Assembly: GCF_037940415.1 (NCBI RefSeq)
Contig: NZ_CP149798.1
Span: forward strand, 1,732,501 to 1,796,500
From: Streptomyces sp. f51
Lineage (GTDB): Bacteria > Actinomycetota > Actinomycetes > Streptomycetales > Streptomycetaceae
Direction: 5' to 3'
Length of the DNA: 64,000 nt
The notes under the pieces are model-generated. The model ran no database searches. It saw nothing but the letters and a program-made list of their open reading frames with translations, and had not been told where the DNA came from. Position 1 is the stretch's first letter. Each line of letters begins with the position of its first letter. Below are positions 57,859-64,000 of the stretch, in pieces. Both the position numbers and the translations under genes were made by a program.

Positions 57859-57900
57859 AAGGCCCGGGGCCGCCAGGATCTCCTGGCGGCCCCGGGCCTT
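57859..57900 (+). terminator. Terminator of ileS
   Basis: A perfect 20-bp stem (57859-57878 with 57881-57900) with a 2-nt centre and T at the end, 22 bp after the ileS stop. Confidence 0.88.
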
Positions 57901-58037
57901 CGCCCTTCCCGGGCCTTCGCCCCGGACCGCGCTCCTCGCACGCCGGAGGGGCTGAAACCTCCCCGCGCCCGGGAAAGGCCCACGCGCCTCCGCCGGCGCC
58001 TCCTGGACCCCTTACAGCCCCTCGGTGGGCACGCAAA

Positions 58038-58072
58038 AGGGCGAGGCCCCCGGAATCCGGGGGCCTCGCCCT
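58038..58072 (-). terminator. Terminator of divIVA
   Basis: A 16-bp stem (58038-58053 with 58057-58072) with loop AAT. On the minus strand the stem is followed by TTTGCG. It lies 35 bp after the divIVA stop; 57901-58037 shows no gene. Confidence 0.8.
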
Positions 58073-58107
58073 GAATGCTGCCGACGCCTAGGGCGTGACG
58101 GCCGCCG

Positions 58108-59409
58108 TCAGTTGTCGTCCTCGTCGATGAGGAACCCGCGCATCGGCGAGGGCGCCTGCTGCATCGGCGACGGGCCCTGGGGCCGCACCGGAGCCATCGG
58201 CTGGGTCATCGCGGGCGACATCTGCTGCTGCCCGCCGTAGGACGGTCCGCCCTGCGACGGTCCGCCCATGCCACCGCCCATGCCCGGGTTGCCGCCGTAG
58301 GACGGCGCACCGGCACCCGCGGGAGCCATGGAGGGCGCGGAGGACGCCGGCAGGGACGCGGCGGCCGGGGTGCGCGGCGGAGCGAGCGAGTCGTCCGCCT
58401 GCGTCTCCAGCTGGCGCAGCTGCGACTCCAGGTAGGACTTCAGACGCGTTCGGTACTCGCGCTCGAAGCCGCGCAGGTCCTCGACCTTGCGCTCCAGCGT
58501 GGCGCGGGCGGACTCCAGGGAGCCCATCGCGACGCGGTGCTTCTCCTGCGCGTCCCGCTCCAGGGCGTCGGCCTTGGCACGGGCGTCGCGCTCCAGACCC
58601 TCGGCGCGGCTGCGGGCCTCACCGACGATCTTGTTGGCCTCGGAGCGTGCCTCGGCGATCGCCTGGTCGGCGGTCTGCTGAGCCAGCGAGAGGACACGGG
58701 CGGCGCTGTCGCCACCGGGGCCCTGCTGCTGCATCTGCTGACCGGGGCCGCCCATGGGACCGCCCATGGGGCCACCCATCGGACCGCCCATCGGGCCACC
58801 CATGGGACCGCCCATCGGGCCACCCATCTGCTGCATCTGGCCGGGGCCGCCCTGGCCCATGGGGCCACCCATCTGCTGCATCTGACCGGGACCACCCTGG
58901 CCCATGGGGCCCTGACCCATCGGACCCTGGCCCATCGGCCCCTGACCCATGGGGCCCTGACCCATCGGACCCTGACCCATGGGGCCCTGGCCCATCGGAC
59001 CCTGGCCCTGCGGGCCGCCCTGACCACTGGGACCCGCGGGAAGCGCGGGGGCACCGCTCGGCAGCTGGGGCGGGCCGCCCATGGGACCACCCATGGGACC
59101 GCCCATCCCCTGCGGCGGACCTGATATCCCCGCGGGCACAGGAGCGCCGGGCCCGCGCATGCCCTGCGGCGGTCCCTGCTGGTCCTGCTGCTCGGGCGGT
59201 TTGCGCATACCCTGCTGCTGCTGGTTCTGCGCGGCCGCGCGCGTGGCGGCGGCCAGCTTGGCGCGCAGGTCCTCGTTCTCGCGGAGCAGGCGGGTCAGTT
59301 CGGCTTCGACCTCGTCGAGGAAGGCATCGACCTCGTCCTCGTCATAGCCTTCTCGGAGGCGGACGGTCGTGAACTGCTTGTTCCGCACGTCCTCGGGGGT
59401 CAACGGCAT
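58108..59409 (-). CDS. divIVA: Polar scaffold protein DivIVA
   Basis: A 433-aa DivIVA that marks hyphal tips and recruits the growth machinery. The conserved N-terminal lipid-binding domain is [20 protein letters not shown] then [19 protein letters not shown] long linker (about 70-225) contains seven GPMGQ repeats and about seven GGPM repeats, plus MQQM copies. The C-terminal coiled coil (about 235-340, rich in [15 protein letters not shown]) is followed by a disordered tail ending [10 protein letters not shown]. The linker is coded by 12- and 15-bp DNA repeats, so its length should vary among strains. Confidence 0.96.
   Translation of the reverse strand: MPLTPEDVRNKQFTTVRLREGYDEDEVDAFLDEVEAELTRLLRENEDLRAKLAAATRAAAQNQQQQGMRKPPEQQDQQGPPQGMRGPGAPVPAGISGPPQGMGGPMGGPMGGPPQLPSGAPALPAGPSGQGGPQGQGPMGQGPMGQGPMGQGPMGQGPMGQGPMGQGPMGQGGPGQMQQMGGPMGQGGPGQMQQMGGPMGGPMGGPMGGPMGGPMGGPMGGPGQQMQQQGPGGDSAARVLSLAQQTADQAIAEARSEANKIVGEARSRAEGLERDARAKADALERDAQEKHRVAMGSLESARATLERKVEDLRGFEREYRTRLKSYLESQLRQLETQADDSLAPPRTPAAASLPASSAPSMAPAGAGAPSYGGNPGMGGGMGGPSQGGPSYGGQQQMSPAMTQPMAPVRPQGPSPMQQAPSPMRGFLIDEDDN
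58745..59010. repeat. Internal repeats of divIVA
   Basis: In-frame 15-bp units (GGGCCCTGACCCAT type, about 58898-59005) and 12-bp units (GGGCCACCCATC type, about 58748-58830) encode GPMGQ and GGPM. They are near-identical with silent changes. Confidence 0.85.
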
Positions 59410-59464
59410 CTCTTCACCTCAACGTAGTCGTCGGCATTCGGCAAGACCGTATCGTTCACATCGC

Positions 59465-59752
59465 TCACATCAAGTTCTGCGTAAGTCTGATCAAGATGAA
59501 GACGATGATCATCAGCACGAAGAAGGACAGGTCAAGCGCCACGCCCCCGAGACGCAGCGGCGGAATGAACCGCCGCAGAAGCTTGAGCGGTGGATCGGTG
59601 ACAGTGTAGGTGGCCTCCAGAACGACCACCATCGCCTTGCCGGGTTGCCATGAGCGGGCGAACTGGAAGACGTAGTCCATGACCAGCCGGAAAATCAGCA
59701 CGATGAGGAAGCACATCAGCGCGATGTAGAAGACCTGCCCGACCACGCTCAT
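59465..59752 (-). CDS. YggT-family membrane protein
   Basis: A 95-aa protein with two membrane helices (about 5-27 and 72-92) and the YggT core DPPLKLLRRFIPPLRLGG between them. The family is linked to cell division and osmotic stress but its biochemistry is unknown. It sits between sepF and divIVA, as in most actinobacteria and Firmicutes. ATG at 59752; the stop is 55 bp before divIVA. Confidence 0.92.
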   Translation of the reverse strand: MSVVGQVFYIALMCFLIVLIFRLVMDYVFQFARSWQPGKAMVVVLEATYTVTDPPLKLLRRFIPPLRLGGVALDLSFFVLMIIVFILIRLTQNLM

Positions 59753-59803
59753 GATCCGTGCTTCCCTCTCCCCTGTTTCCTACGGTGTTCCCGGTACTGC
59801 GTC

Positions 59804-60445
59804 TCAGCTCTGGTTGAAGAACCCGCCCTCTGCGATGCGGGCCTTGTCCTCCGCCGTGACATCGACGTTAGCAGGCGACAACAGGAACACCTTCTGCGTC
59901 ACCCGCTCGATGCTGCCGTGGAGACCGAACACCAAACCGGCGGCGAAGTCGACAAGTCGCTTCGCGTCAGTGTCGTCCATCTCCGTCAGGTTCATGATCA
60001 CCGGGGTGCCCTCACGGAAGTGTTCCCCGATGGTACGGGCCTCGTTGTAGGTCCGGGGGTGCAGCGTGGTGATCCGGTACGGCTCTCGTTCCGACACGAC
60101 CTTGGGCATGATCACCGGGGCGTTCTTCTCCAGGCTCTGACGTTCTTGTGTGATGGACGCCACGGGGGCGATGCGCGCCGGACGCCCGGACTCCGCGGCG
60201 AGCGAGGCGGAATGCGGCACCGGGTCGCGAGGTGCCGGGGGCTGTACCACTCGTACCGGTTCGTCCCTTTGGGACGAGTGCACCTGATGTGACTGGTGCG
60301 GCGCTTCGTGCCGCCGCCGGTCGCGCTCGGGCTCCGGGTCGAGCTCGGGCTCGAAGTCGTCGTCGGGGTCGAATCCTCTGCCGTCGTACCCATCGTCCTC
60401 CACGAGGCCGAGGTAGACCGCCATCTTGCGCATCGCGCCGGCCAT
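59804..60445 (-). CDS. sepF: Cell division protein SepF
   Basis: A 213-aa SepF. The N-terminal amphipathic helix ([18 protein letters not shown]) binds membrane. A charged linker with [12 protein letters not shown] follows. The C-terminal domain (about 125-213) begins [20 protein letters not shown] and includes [20 protein letters not shown] then [14 protein letters not shown]. It tethers FtsZ to the membrane, replacing FtsA, which is absent. The ATG has GGAGGA about 8-9 bp upstream. The 129-bp gap to yggS is AT-richer and may hold a promoter. Confidence 0.96.
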   Translation of the reverse strand: MAGAMRKMAVYLGLVEDDGYDGRGFDPDDDFEPELDPEPERDRRRHEAPHQSHQVHSSQRDEPVRVVQPPAPRDPVPHSASLAAESGRPARIAPVASITQERQSLEKNAPVIMPKVVSEREPYRITTLHPRTYNEARTIGEHFREGTPVIMNLTEMDDTDAKRLVDFAAGLVFGLHGSIERVTQKVFLLSPANVDVTAEDKARIAEGGFFNQS

Positions 60446-60574
60446 GCTCTGAGTCCTCCGCTCTGTGGTGGATCGGCTGACGAACTGCCAAGTGCCCGCG
60501 ATCCACGAGGTCGTTATGCCCGCATTTGGCGGTAATGACCATATTTTCTGCTGTGGTCCGACTTCTTGGCGACG

Positions 60575-61294
60575 TTACCGGAGGCCGGGTCGGACTCCGA
60601 GTACCGCAGTACCGACGCGTACATGTGTCGCTCCGGCCGCCACGGCCTGTTCGAGATCCGAGCTCATCCCTGCCGAGACCATGTTCGCAGCCGGATGGGC
60701 CCGGCGCAGGGCAGTCGACAAATCCATCAGCCGCTCGAACGCCTGTTGTTGGCGTCCCTCGTACGCGCCGGTGAGCGGAGCCACGGTCATCAGCCCGTCG
60801 AGCCGCAGTCCCGGGGAGTCCGCCACCAGTCCGGCCAACTCCTCGACCCCGCCGACCCCCACGCCGCCCCGCTCGCCCCGTCCGCTCTCCTGCGCGTCCA
60901 GCGCGACCTGGATGAGGCATCCCACCTCGCGTTCCGCGCGCACCGCCTCCTTCGAGAGGGCGGTGACGAGCCGGGCCCGGTCGACGGACTGCACGAAATC
61001 CGCGTAACCGACCACAGAACGCACCTTGTTGGTCTGCAATTGCCCGACGAAATGCCACAACAAGGGCAGATCCGAGCACTCCGCACGCTTGGGCGCGGCG
61101 TCCTGGTCCTTGTTCTCGGCCACGTGCCGTACACCGAGTTCCGACAGGATCCGCACATCGGCGGCGGGATAGGTCTTGGTGACCACGATCAGGGTCACCT
61201 CTTCGCGTTTGCGCCCGGCGGCCGTGCACGCCGCCGTGATGCGCTCTTCCACTTTCGCCAGGTTCGCGGCGAGTTGAGCCTTACGGTCCGTCAT
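60575..61294 (-). CDS. yggS: PLP homeostasis protein YggS/PLPBP
   Basis: A 239-aa fold-type III PLP-binding protein. Lys40 in IVVTKTYPA binds PLP, and HFVGQLQTNKV, GLMTVAPL and SAGMSSDLEQAV are conserved. The family buffers PLP and affects amino-acid levels; it has no known catalytic reaction. It lies 6 bp after yfiH, in the division cluster. Confidence 0.95.
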   Translation of the reverse strand: MTDRKAQLAANLAKVEERITAACTAAGRKREEVTLIVVTKTYPAADVRILSELGVRHVAENKDQDAAPKRAECSDLPLLWHFVGQLQTNKVRSVVGYADFVQSVDRARLVTALSKEAVRAEREVGCLIQVALDAQESGRGERGGVGVGGVEELAGLVADSPGLRLDGLMTVAPLTGAYEGRQQQAFERLMDLSTALRRAHPAANMVSAGMSSDLEQAVAAGATHVRVGTAVLGVRPGLR

Positions 61295-61300
61295 GCCCCA

Positions 61301-62038
61301 TCAGTCCAGCCAGACATATCCCGCGAGCCGCCCCGTGGTGCGGTCCCGTCGGTACGAGAAGTGGTCCTGCGATTCGAGCGTGCACACCGGCGACCGCTCC
61401 CGGTCGCGCACCCCCAGCCGTTCGAGCTGTGCCTGCACCCCTGCGGTCACGTCGACCGCGGGCGTCCCCCAGCTCGTCTCGGAGTGCGCCGCCGGCTCGA
61501 CGGCGGCGACCTCGGCGCGCATCGCGTCCGGCACCTCATAGCACCGTCCGCAGACGGCGGGGCCGGTGCGGGCGACGATCCTGGCCGGATCGGCGCCGAG
61601 CTCCACCATGGCCCGTACGGCCGCGGGAACCACGCCGGCGACCATGCCCGGCCGTCCCGCGTGCGCGGCGGCCGCCACACCGGCGACCGGGTCGGCCAGC
61701 AGGACGGGGGTGCAGTCGGCGGTGAGCACGGCGAGCGCCAGCCCCCGCCGCGCCGTGACGACCGCGTCGACGGCGGGGATCTCCGAGGCGCCCCAGGGCT
61801 CCTCGACGACCGCCACGTCCGGCCCGTGCACCTGGTTCATCCAGACGACCCGGGCCGGGTCGAGCCCGAGCGCCTTTGCGGCGAGTTCCCGGTTGGCGCG
61901 CACGGCGGCGGGGTCGTCGCCGACCGCCCCGCCGAGGTTGAGCTCCTCGTACGGAACGGCGCTCACCCCGCCCCACCTGTCGGTGAAGGCGAAGTGGGCG
62001 CCGTTCACGGTGCTCGCAGCGGAGCGCTGTCCTATCAC
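61301..62038 (-). CDS. YfiH/LACC1-type purine nucleoside phosphorylase-like protein
   Basis: A 245-aa protein of the YfiH/YlmD/LACC1 family (old name: polyphenol oxidoreductase laccase). Metal ligands His-Cys-His lie in [17 protein letters not shown] and AAHAGRPGM. Some members phosphorolyse adenosine and related nucleosides; a cell-wall editing role was also suggested for YfiH. The GTG at 62038 overlaps the ftsZ stop (GTGA), so it is translated with ftsZ. Confidence 0.92.
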   Translation of the reverse strand: MIGQRSAASTVNGAHFAFTDRWGGVSAVPYEELNLGGAVGDDPAAVRANRELAAKALGLDPARVVWMNQVHGPDVAVVEEPWGASEIPAVDAVVTARRGLALAVLTADCTPVLLADPVAGVAAAAHAGRPGMVAGVVPAAVRAMVELGADPARIVARTGPAVCGRCYEVPDAMRAEVAAVEPAAHSETSWGTPAVDVTAGVQAQLERLGVRDRERSPVCTLESQDHFSYRRDRTTGRLAGYVWLD

Positions 62039-63228
62039 TTCAGGAAGTCCGGCACGTCCAGTTCCTCGGCCGCGCTGTCCGAGTAGGAACGGGACGGCGG
62101 GACCGGCGGGGACACCGGCAGCTCGCTGACCGGCTCGGGGGCGGGCTCCGGAGCGGGCTCCTTGGGCGTCACGCTGCCGAGCGACCCGAAGGACGGGCGG
62201 CTCTCGGCCTGGCGCGCCGGGGCGGGCTCCTCGCGCCGGGCCGTGGCCGAGCCGAGGACGTTGTCCCGCTTGGCCGGCGGCTGCCCGCCGTCGAAGCCGG
62301 CGGCGATGACGGTGACCCGCACCTCGTCGCCGAGGGCGTCGTCGATGACGGCGCCGAAGATGATGTTGGCCTCGGGGTGGGCCGCCTCGCTGACCAGCTG
62401 GGCCGCCTCGTTGATCTCGAACAGGCCGAGGTCGGAGCCGCCGGAGATGGACAGCAGGACGCCCCGGGCGCCGTCGATGGAGGCTTCGAGCAGCGGCGAG
62501 GAGATCGCCATCTCGGCCGCCGCCACCGCGCGGTCGTCGCCGCGGGCCGAGCCGATCCCCATGAGGGCCGAACCGGCCTCGGACATGACCGACTTGACGT
62601 CGGCGAAGTCGAGGTTGATCAGACCGGGGGTGGTGATGAGGTCCGTGATGCCCTGGACGCCGGAGAGCAGGACCTGGTCCGCCGACTTGAAGGCGTCGAG
62701 GACGGAGACCTGGCGGTCCGAGATGGACAGCAGCCGGTCGTTCGGGATGACGATGAGGGTGTCGACCTCTTCGCGGAGCTCCGCGATGCCGTCCTCGGCC
62801 TGGTTCGCGCGGCGCCGGCCCTCGAAGGTGAACGGGCGGGTGACCACACCGATGGTGAGGGCGCCGAGCGAGCGGGCGATGTTGGCCACGACGGGCGCGC
62901 CGCCGGTGCCGGTGCCGCCGCCCTCTCCGGCCGTCACGAAGACCATGTCGGCCCCCTTGAGGACCTCCTCGATCTCCTCGCGGTGGTCCTCGGCGGCCTT
63001 GCGGCCGACCGCGGGGTTCGCTCCGGCCCCGAGGCCGCGCGTGAGTTCCCGGCCGACGTCGAGCTTGACGTCGGCGTCGCTCATCAACAGCGCCTGAGCG
63101 TCGGTGTTGATGGCGATGAACTCGACGCCCTTGAGACCGACCTCGATCATCCGGTTGATGGCATTGACACCACCGCCGCCGACACCGATGACTTTGATGA
63201 CTGCGAGGTAGTTCTGCGGTGCTGCCAC
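62035..63228 (-). CDS. ftsZ: Cell division protein FtsZ
   Basis: A 397-aa tubulin-like GTPase that builds the Z-ring and sporulation ladders. The GTP signature GGGTGTGG is near residues 103-110, with the T7 region [12 protein letters not shown] Pro/Glu-rich linker leads to the C-terminal peptide ELDVPDFLK, which binds SepF and other partners. The GTG at 63228 has GAGAGG about 8 bp upstream. The upstream 275 bp are AT-richer and carry an inverted repeat, where growth and sporulation promoters are expected. Confidence 0.97.
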   Translation of the reverse strand: MAAPQNYLAVIKVIGVGGGGVNAINRMIEVGLKGVEFIAINTDAQALLMSDADVKLDVGRELTRGLGAGANPAVGRKAAEDHREEIEEVLKGADMVFVTAGEGGGTGTGGAPVVANIARSLGALTIGVVTRPFTFEGRRRANQAEDGIAELREEVDTLIVIPNDRLLSISDRQVSVLDAFKSADQVLLSGVQGITDLITTPGLINLDFADVKSVMSEAGSALMGIGSARGDDRAVAAAEMAISSPLLEASIDGARGVLLSISGGSDLGLFEINEAAQLVSEAAHPEANIIFGAVIDDALGDEVRVTVIAAGFDGGQPPAKRDNVLGSATARREEPAPARQAESRPSFGSLGSVTPKEPAPEPAPEPVSELPVSPPVPPSRSYSDSAAEELDVPDFLK

Positions 63229-63322
63229 GTCGAAGGCCTCTCGCCTCGAGTTACGTGTCGTCGCCTCGCGTGCTCGCGATCCGACGACTGATGCCGAGTG
63301 GGACGGTCCGAACGCCGACCCG

Positions 63323-63347
63323 AACCCTAACGCTGAAGTTTAGGGTT
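63323..63347. promoter_or_regulatory. Inverted repeat in the ftsQ-ftsZ spacer
   Basis: AACCCTAA (63323-63330) and TTAGGGTT (63340-63347) form a perfect 8-bp inverted repeat with a 9-nt spacer, 95 bp before the ftsZ start. The AT-rich sequence and position suggest a regulator site or a promoter element. Upstream, 63348-63503 also includes CGTTTTTCTTTTCACCC but no gene. Confidence 0.55.
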
Positions 63348-63503
63348 ACCAGTGTGTCTGTTCCTTGGACTCTTCCGAACAGGACACTAAGTCGACAAGT
63401 GGCGCGCGTTCAACGAACACGCCGAACCTCCCGTTTTTCTTTTCACCCTATGTGATCAGGCGCAGCACTGCCCAACCAGGGTGCTGGCCTGCGCCGATGC
63501 GGG

Positions 63504-64000
63504 TCAACTGCCCGAGGATGCGGGGGCGGTGGGGGCACTCACGTCGAAGTGCCGGGCCCCGGAATCGGCTTTCATGAGAGCAAGGAGTGTCCTGGCCTTG
63601 GCCGGGCCCTTCTCCGCGCTGCCCCACTCGACGGTCCGGCCACCGCTCAACTCCAGGGAGACGGCGTCGTACGAACGGACCTTGACCGTACGGGTGTCAC
63701 GGGCGACCCGGGCCGGAATGTCCCCCGCGATCCGCACCGCCTCGCGCACCAGCCGGTCGGCGGGGAAACGGCTCGGGGCACCGCTCCTCGGCACAGCCAG
63801 CTCCAGGACGGGCACGCCCTTCGGGGCGTCGGGCACCGTGGCGAACCGCACGCCCCCGGCGTCCACTTCGACGAACTTCGCGCCTTTTCCGATGATCAGG
63901 ACGGGAGTCCGTTCGGTGACGTTCAGACCGATCCCGTGCGGCCAGGACCTGACGACCTCGACCGAGTCGATCCGGGGCAGTTCCTTCAGCAGCCGCGCCT
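63504..64000 (-). CDS. ftsQ: Cell division protein FtsQ (C-terminal part, cut by window edge)
   Basis: A frame open from the right edge to a stop at 63504, giving about the last 165 residues. It begins RLLKELPRIDSVEVVRSWPH and GIGLNVTERTPVLI, the end of the POTRA domain with the family-typical VTERTPV, followed by the beta domain (KFVEVDAGGVRFATV and later DTRTVKVRSYDAVSLEL). FtsQ is a bitopic divisome scaffold binding FtsB/FtsL. Position directly upstream of ftsZ supports the call. The start is outside the window. Confidence 0.93.
   Translation of the reverse strand, partial: ARLLKELPRIDSVEVVRSWPHGIGLNVTERTPVLIIGKGAKFVEVDAGGVRFATVPDAPKGVPVLELAVPRSGAPSRFPADRLVREAVRIAGDIPARVARDTRTVKVRSYDAVSLELSGGRTVEWGSAEKGPAKARTLLALMKADSGARHFDVSAPTAPASSGS

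Overview
The window is about 64 kb of very GC-rich DNA. GC is high at third codon positions, GTG starts are common, and many genes overlap as GTGA or ATGA. Gene content and order match a Streptomyces core chromosome: trpCMBA, trpE-hisI, hisDCB-HA-ridA-F, dnaE, lspA, ileS, divIVA-yggT-sepF-yggS-yfiH-ftsZ-ftsQ. From memory it runs parallel to roughly SCO2028-SCO2083 of S. coelicolor. I recognise no tRNA, rRNA, insertion sequence, prophage or CRISPR array.

Layout. (1) 1-5.7 kb, plus strand: a tightly coupled run of three ADP-ribosylglycohydrolase-family proteins (the first cut by the window edge), a PfkB sugar kinase, a class III CoA-transferase and a CitE-like lyase, closed by a strong terminator. 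(2) 5.8-15.7 kb, minus: lgt, a membrane-anchored DsbA-like protein, trpA, trpB, trpM, trpC, three small membrane proteins, trpE and hisI. (3) 15.8-22.5 kb, accessory: a DinB-like protein, a PucR-type regulator, a LuxR-type regulator without an ATPase domain, a secreted PETase/cutinase-type polyester hydrolase, and a 1-kb stretch with a 120-bp tandem repeat. (4) 22.5-28.3 kb, minus: a his operon in which every junction is a 4-bp overlap. It also holds a RidA gene and an easily missed 54-aa membrane protein, and HisA is the bifunctional PriA type. (5) 28.5-37.7 kb: a beta-helix membrane protein, a DUF4034-like protein, a LON-domain protein, YbaK, a 24-codon gene for ribosomal protein bL37, an ABC exporter operon, an NYN-domain protein and a small basic protein.

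(6) 37.9-51.3 kb: dnaE, a DUF2252 protein, a second DsbA-like protein, PhoD, a small secreted protein, a dienelactone-hydrolase-like protein, an MscS channel, a CPA1 antiporter and a GNAT acetyltransferase. (7) 51.3-54.1 kb, minus: rluD, lspA and a DksA/TraR protein with a histone-H1-like tail. (8) 54.4-57.9 kb, plus: ileS behind a T-box leader whose 3' end folds over the Shine-Dalgarno sequence. (9) 58.1-64 kb, minus: the division and cell-wall cluster from ftsQ (cut by the edge) to divIVA.

How the parts fit. Tryptophan and histidine genes are linked both physically (trpE directly after hisI) and by enzyme (PriA serves both pathways). The division cluster pairs FtsZ with its membrane tether SepF and the polar scaffold DivIVA. 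The points most worth follow-up are the PETase-like enzyme, the translational T-box, the two tiny genes (bL37 and the his-operon membrane protein), the ADP-ribosylglycohydrolase/CoA-lyase operon and several perfect palindromes at promoters.
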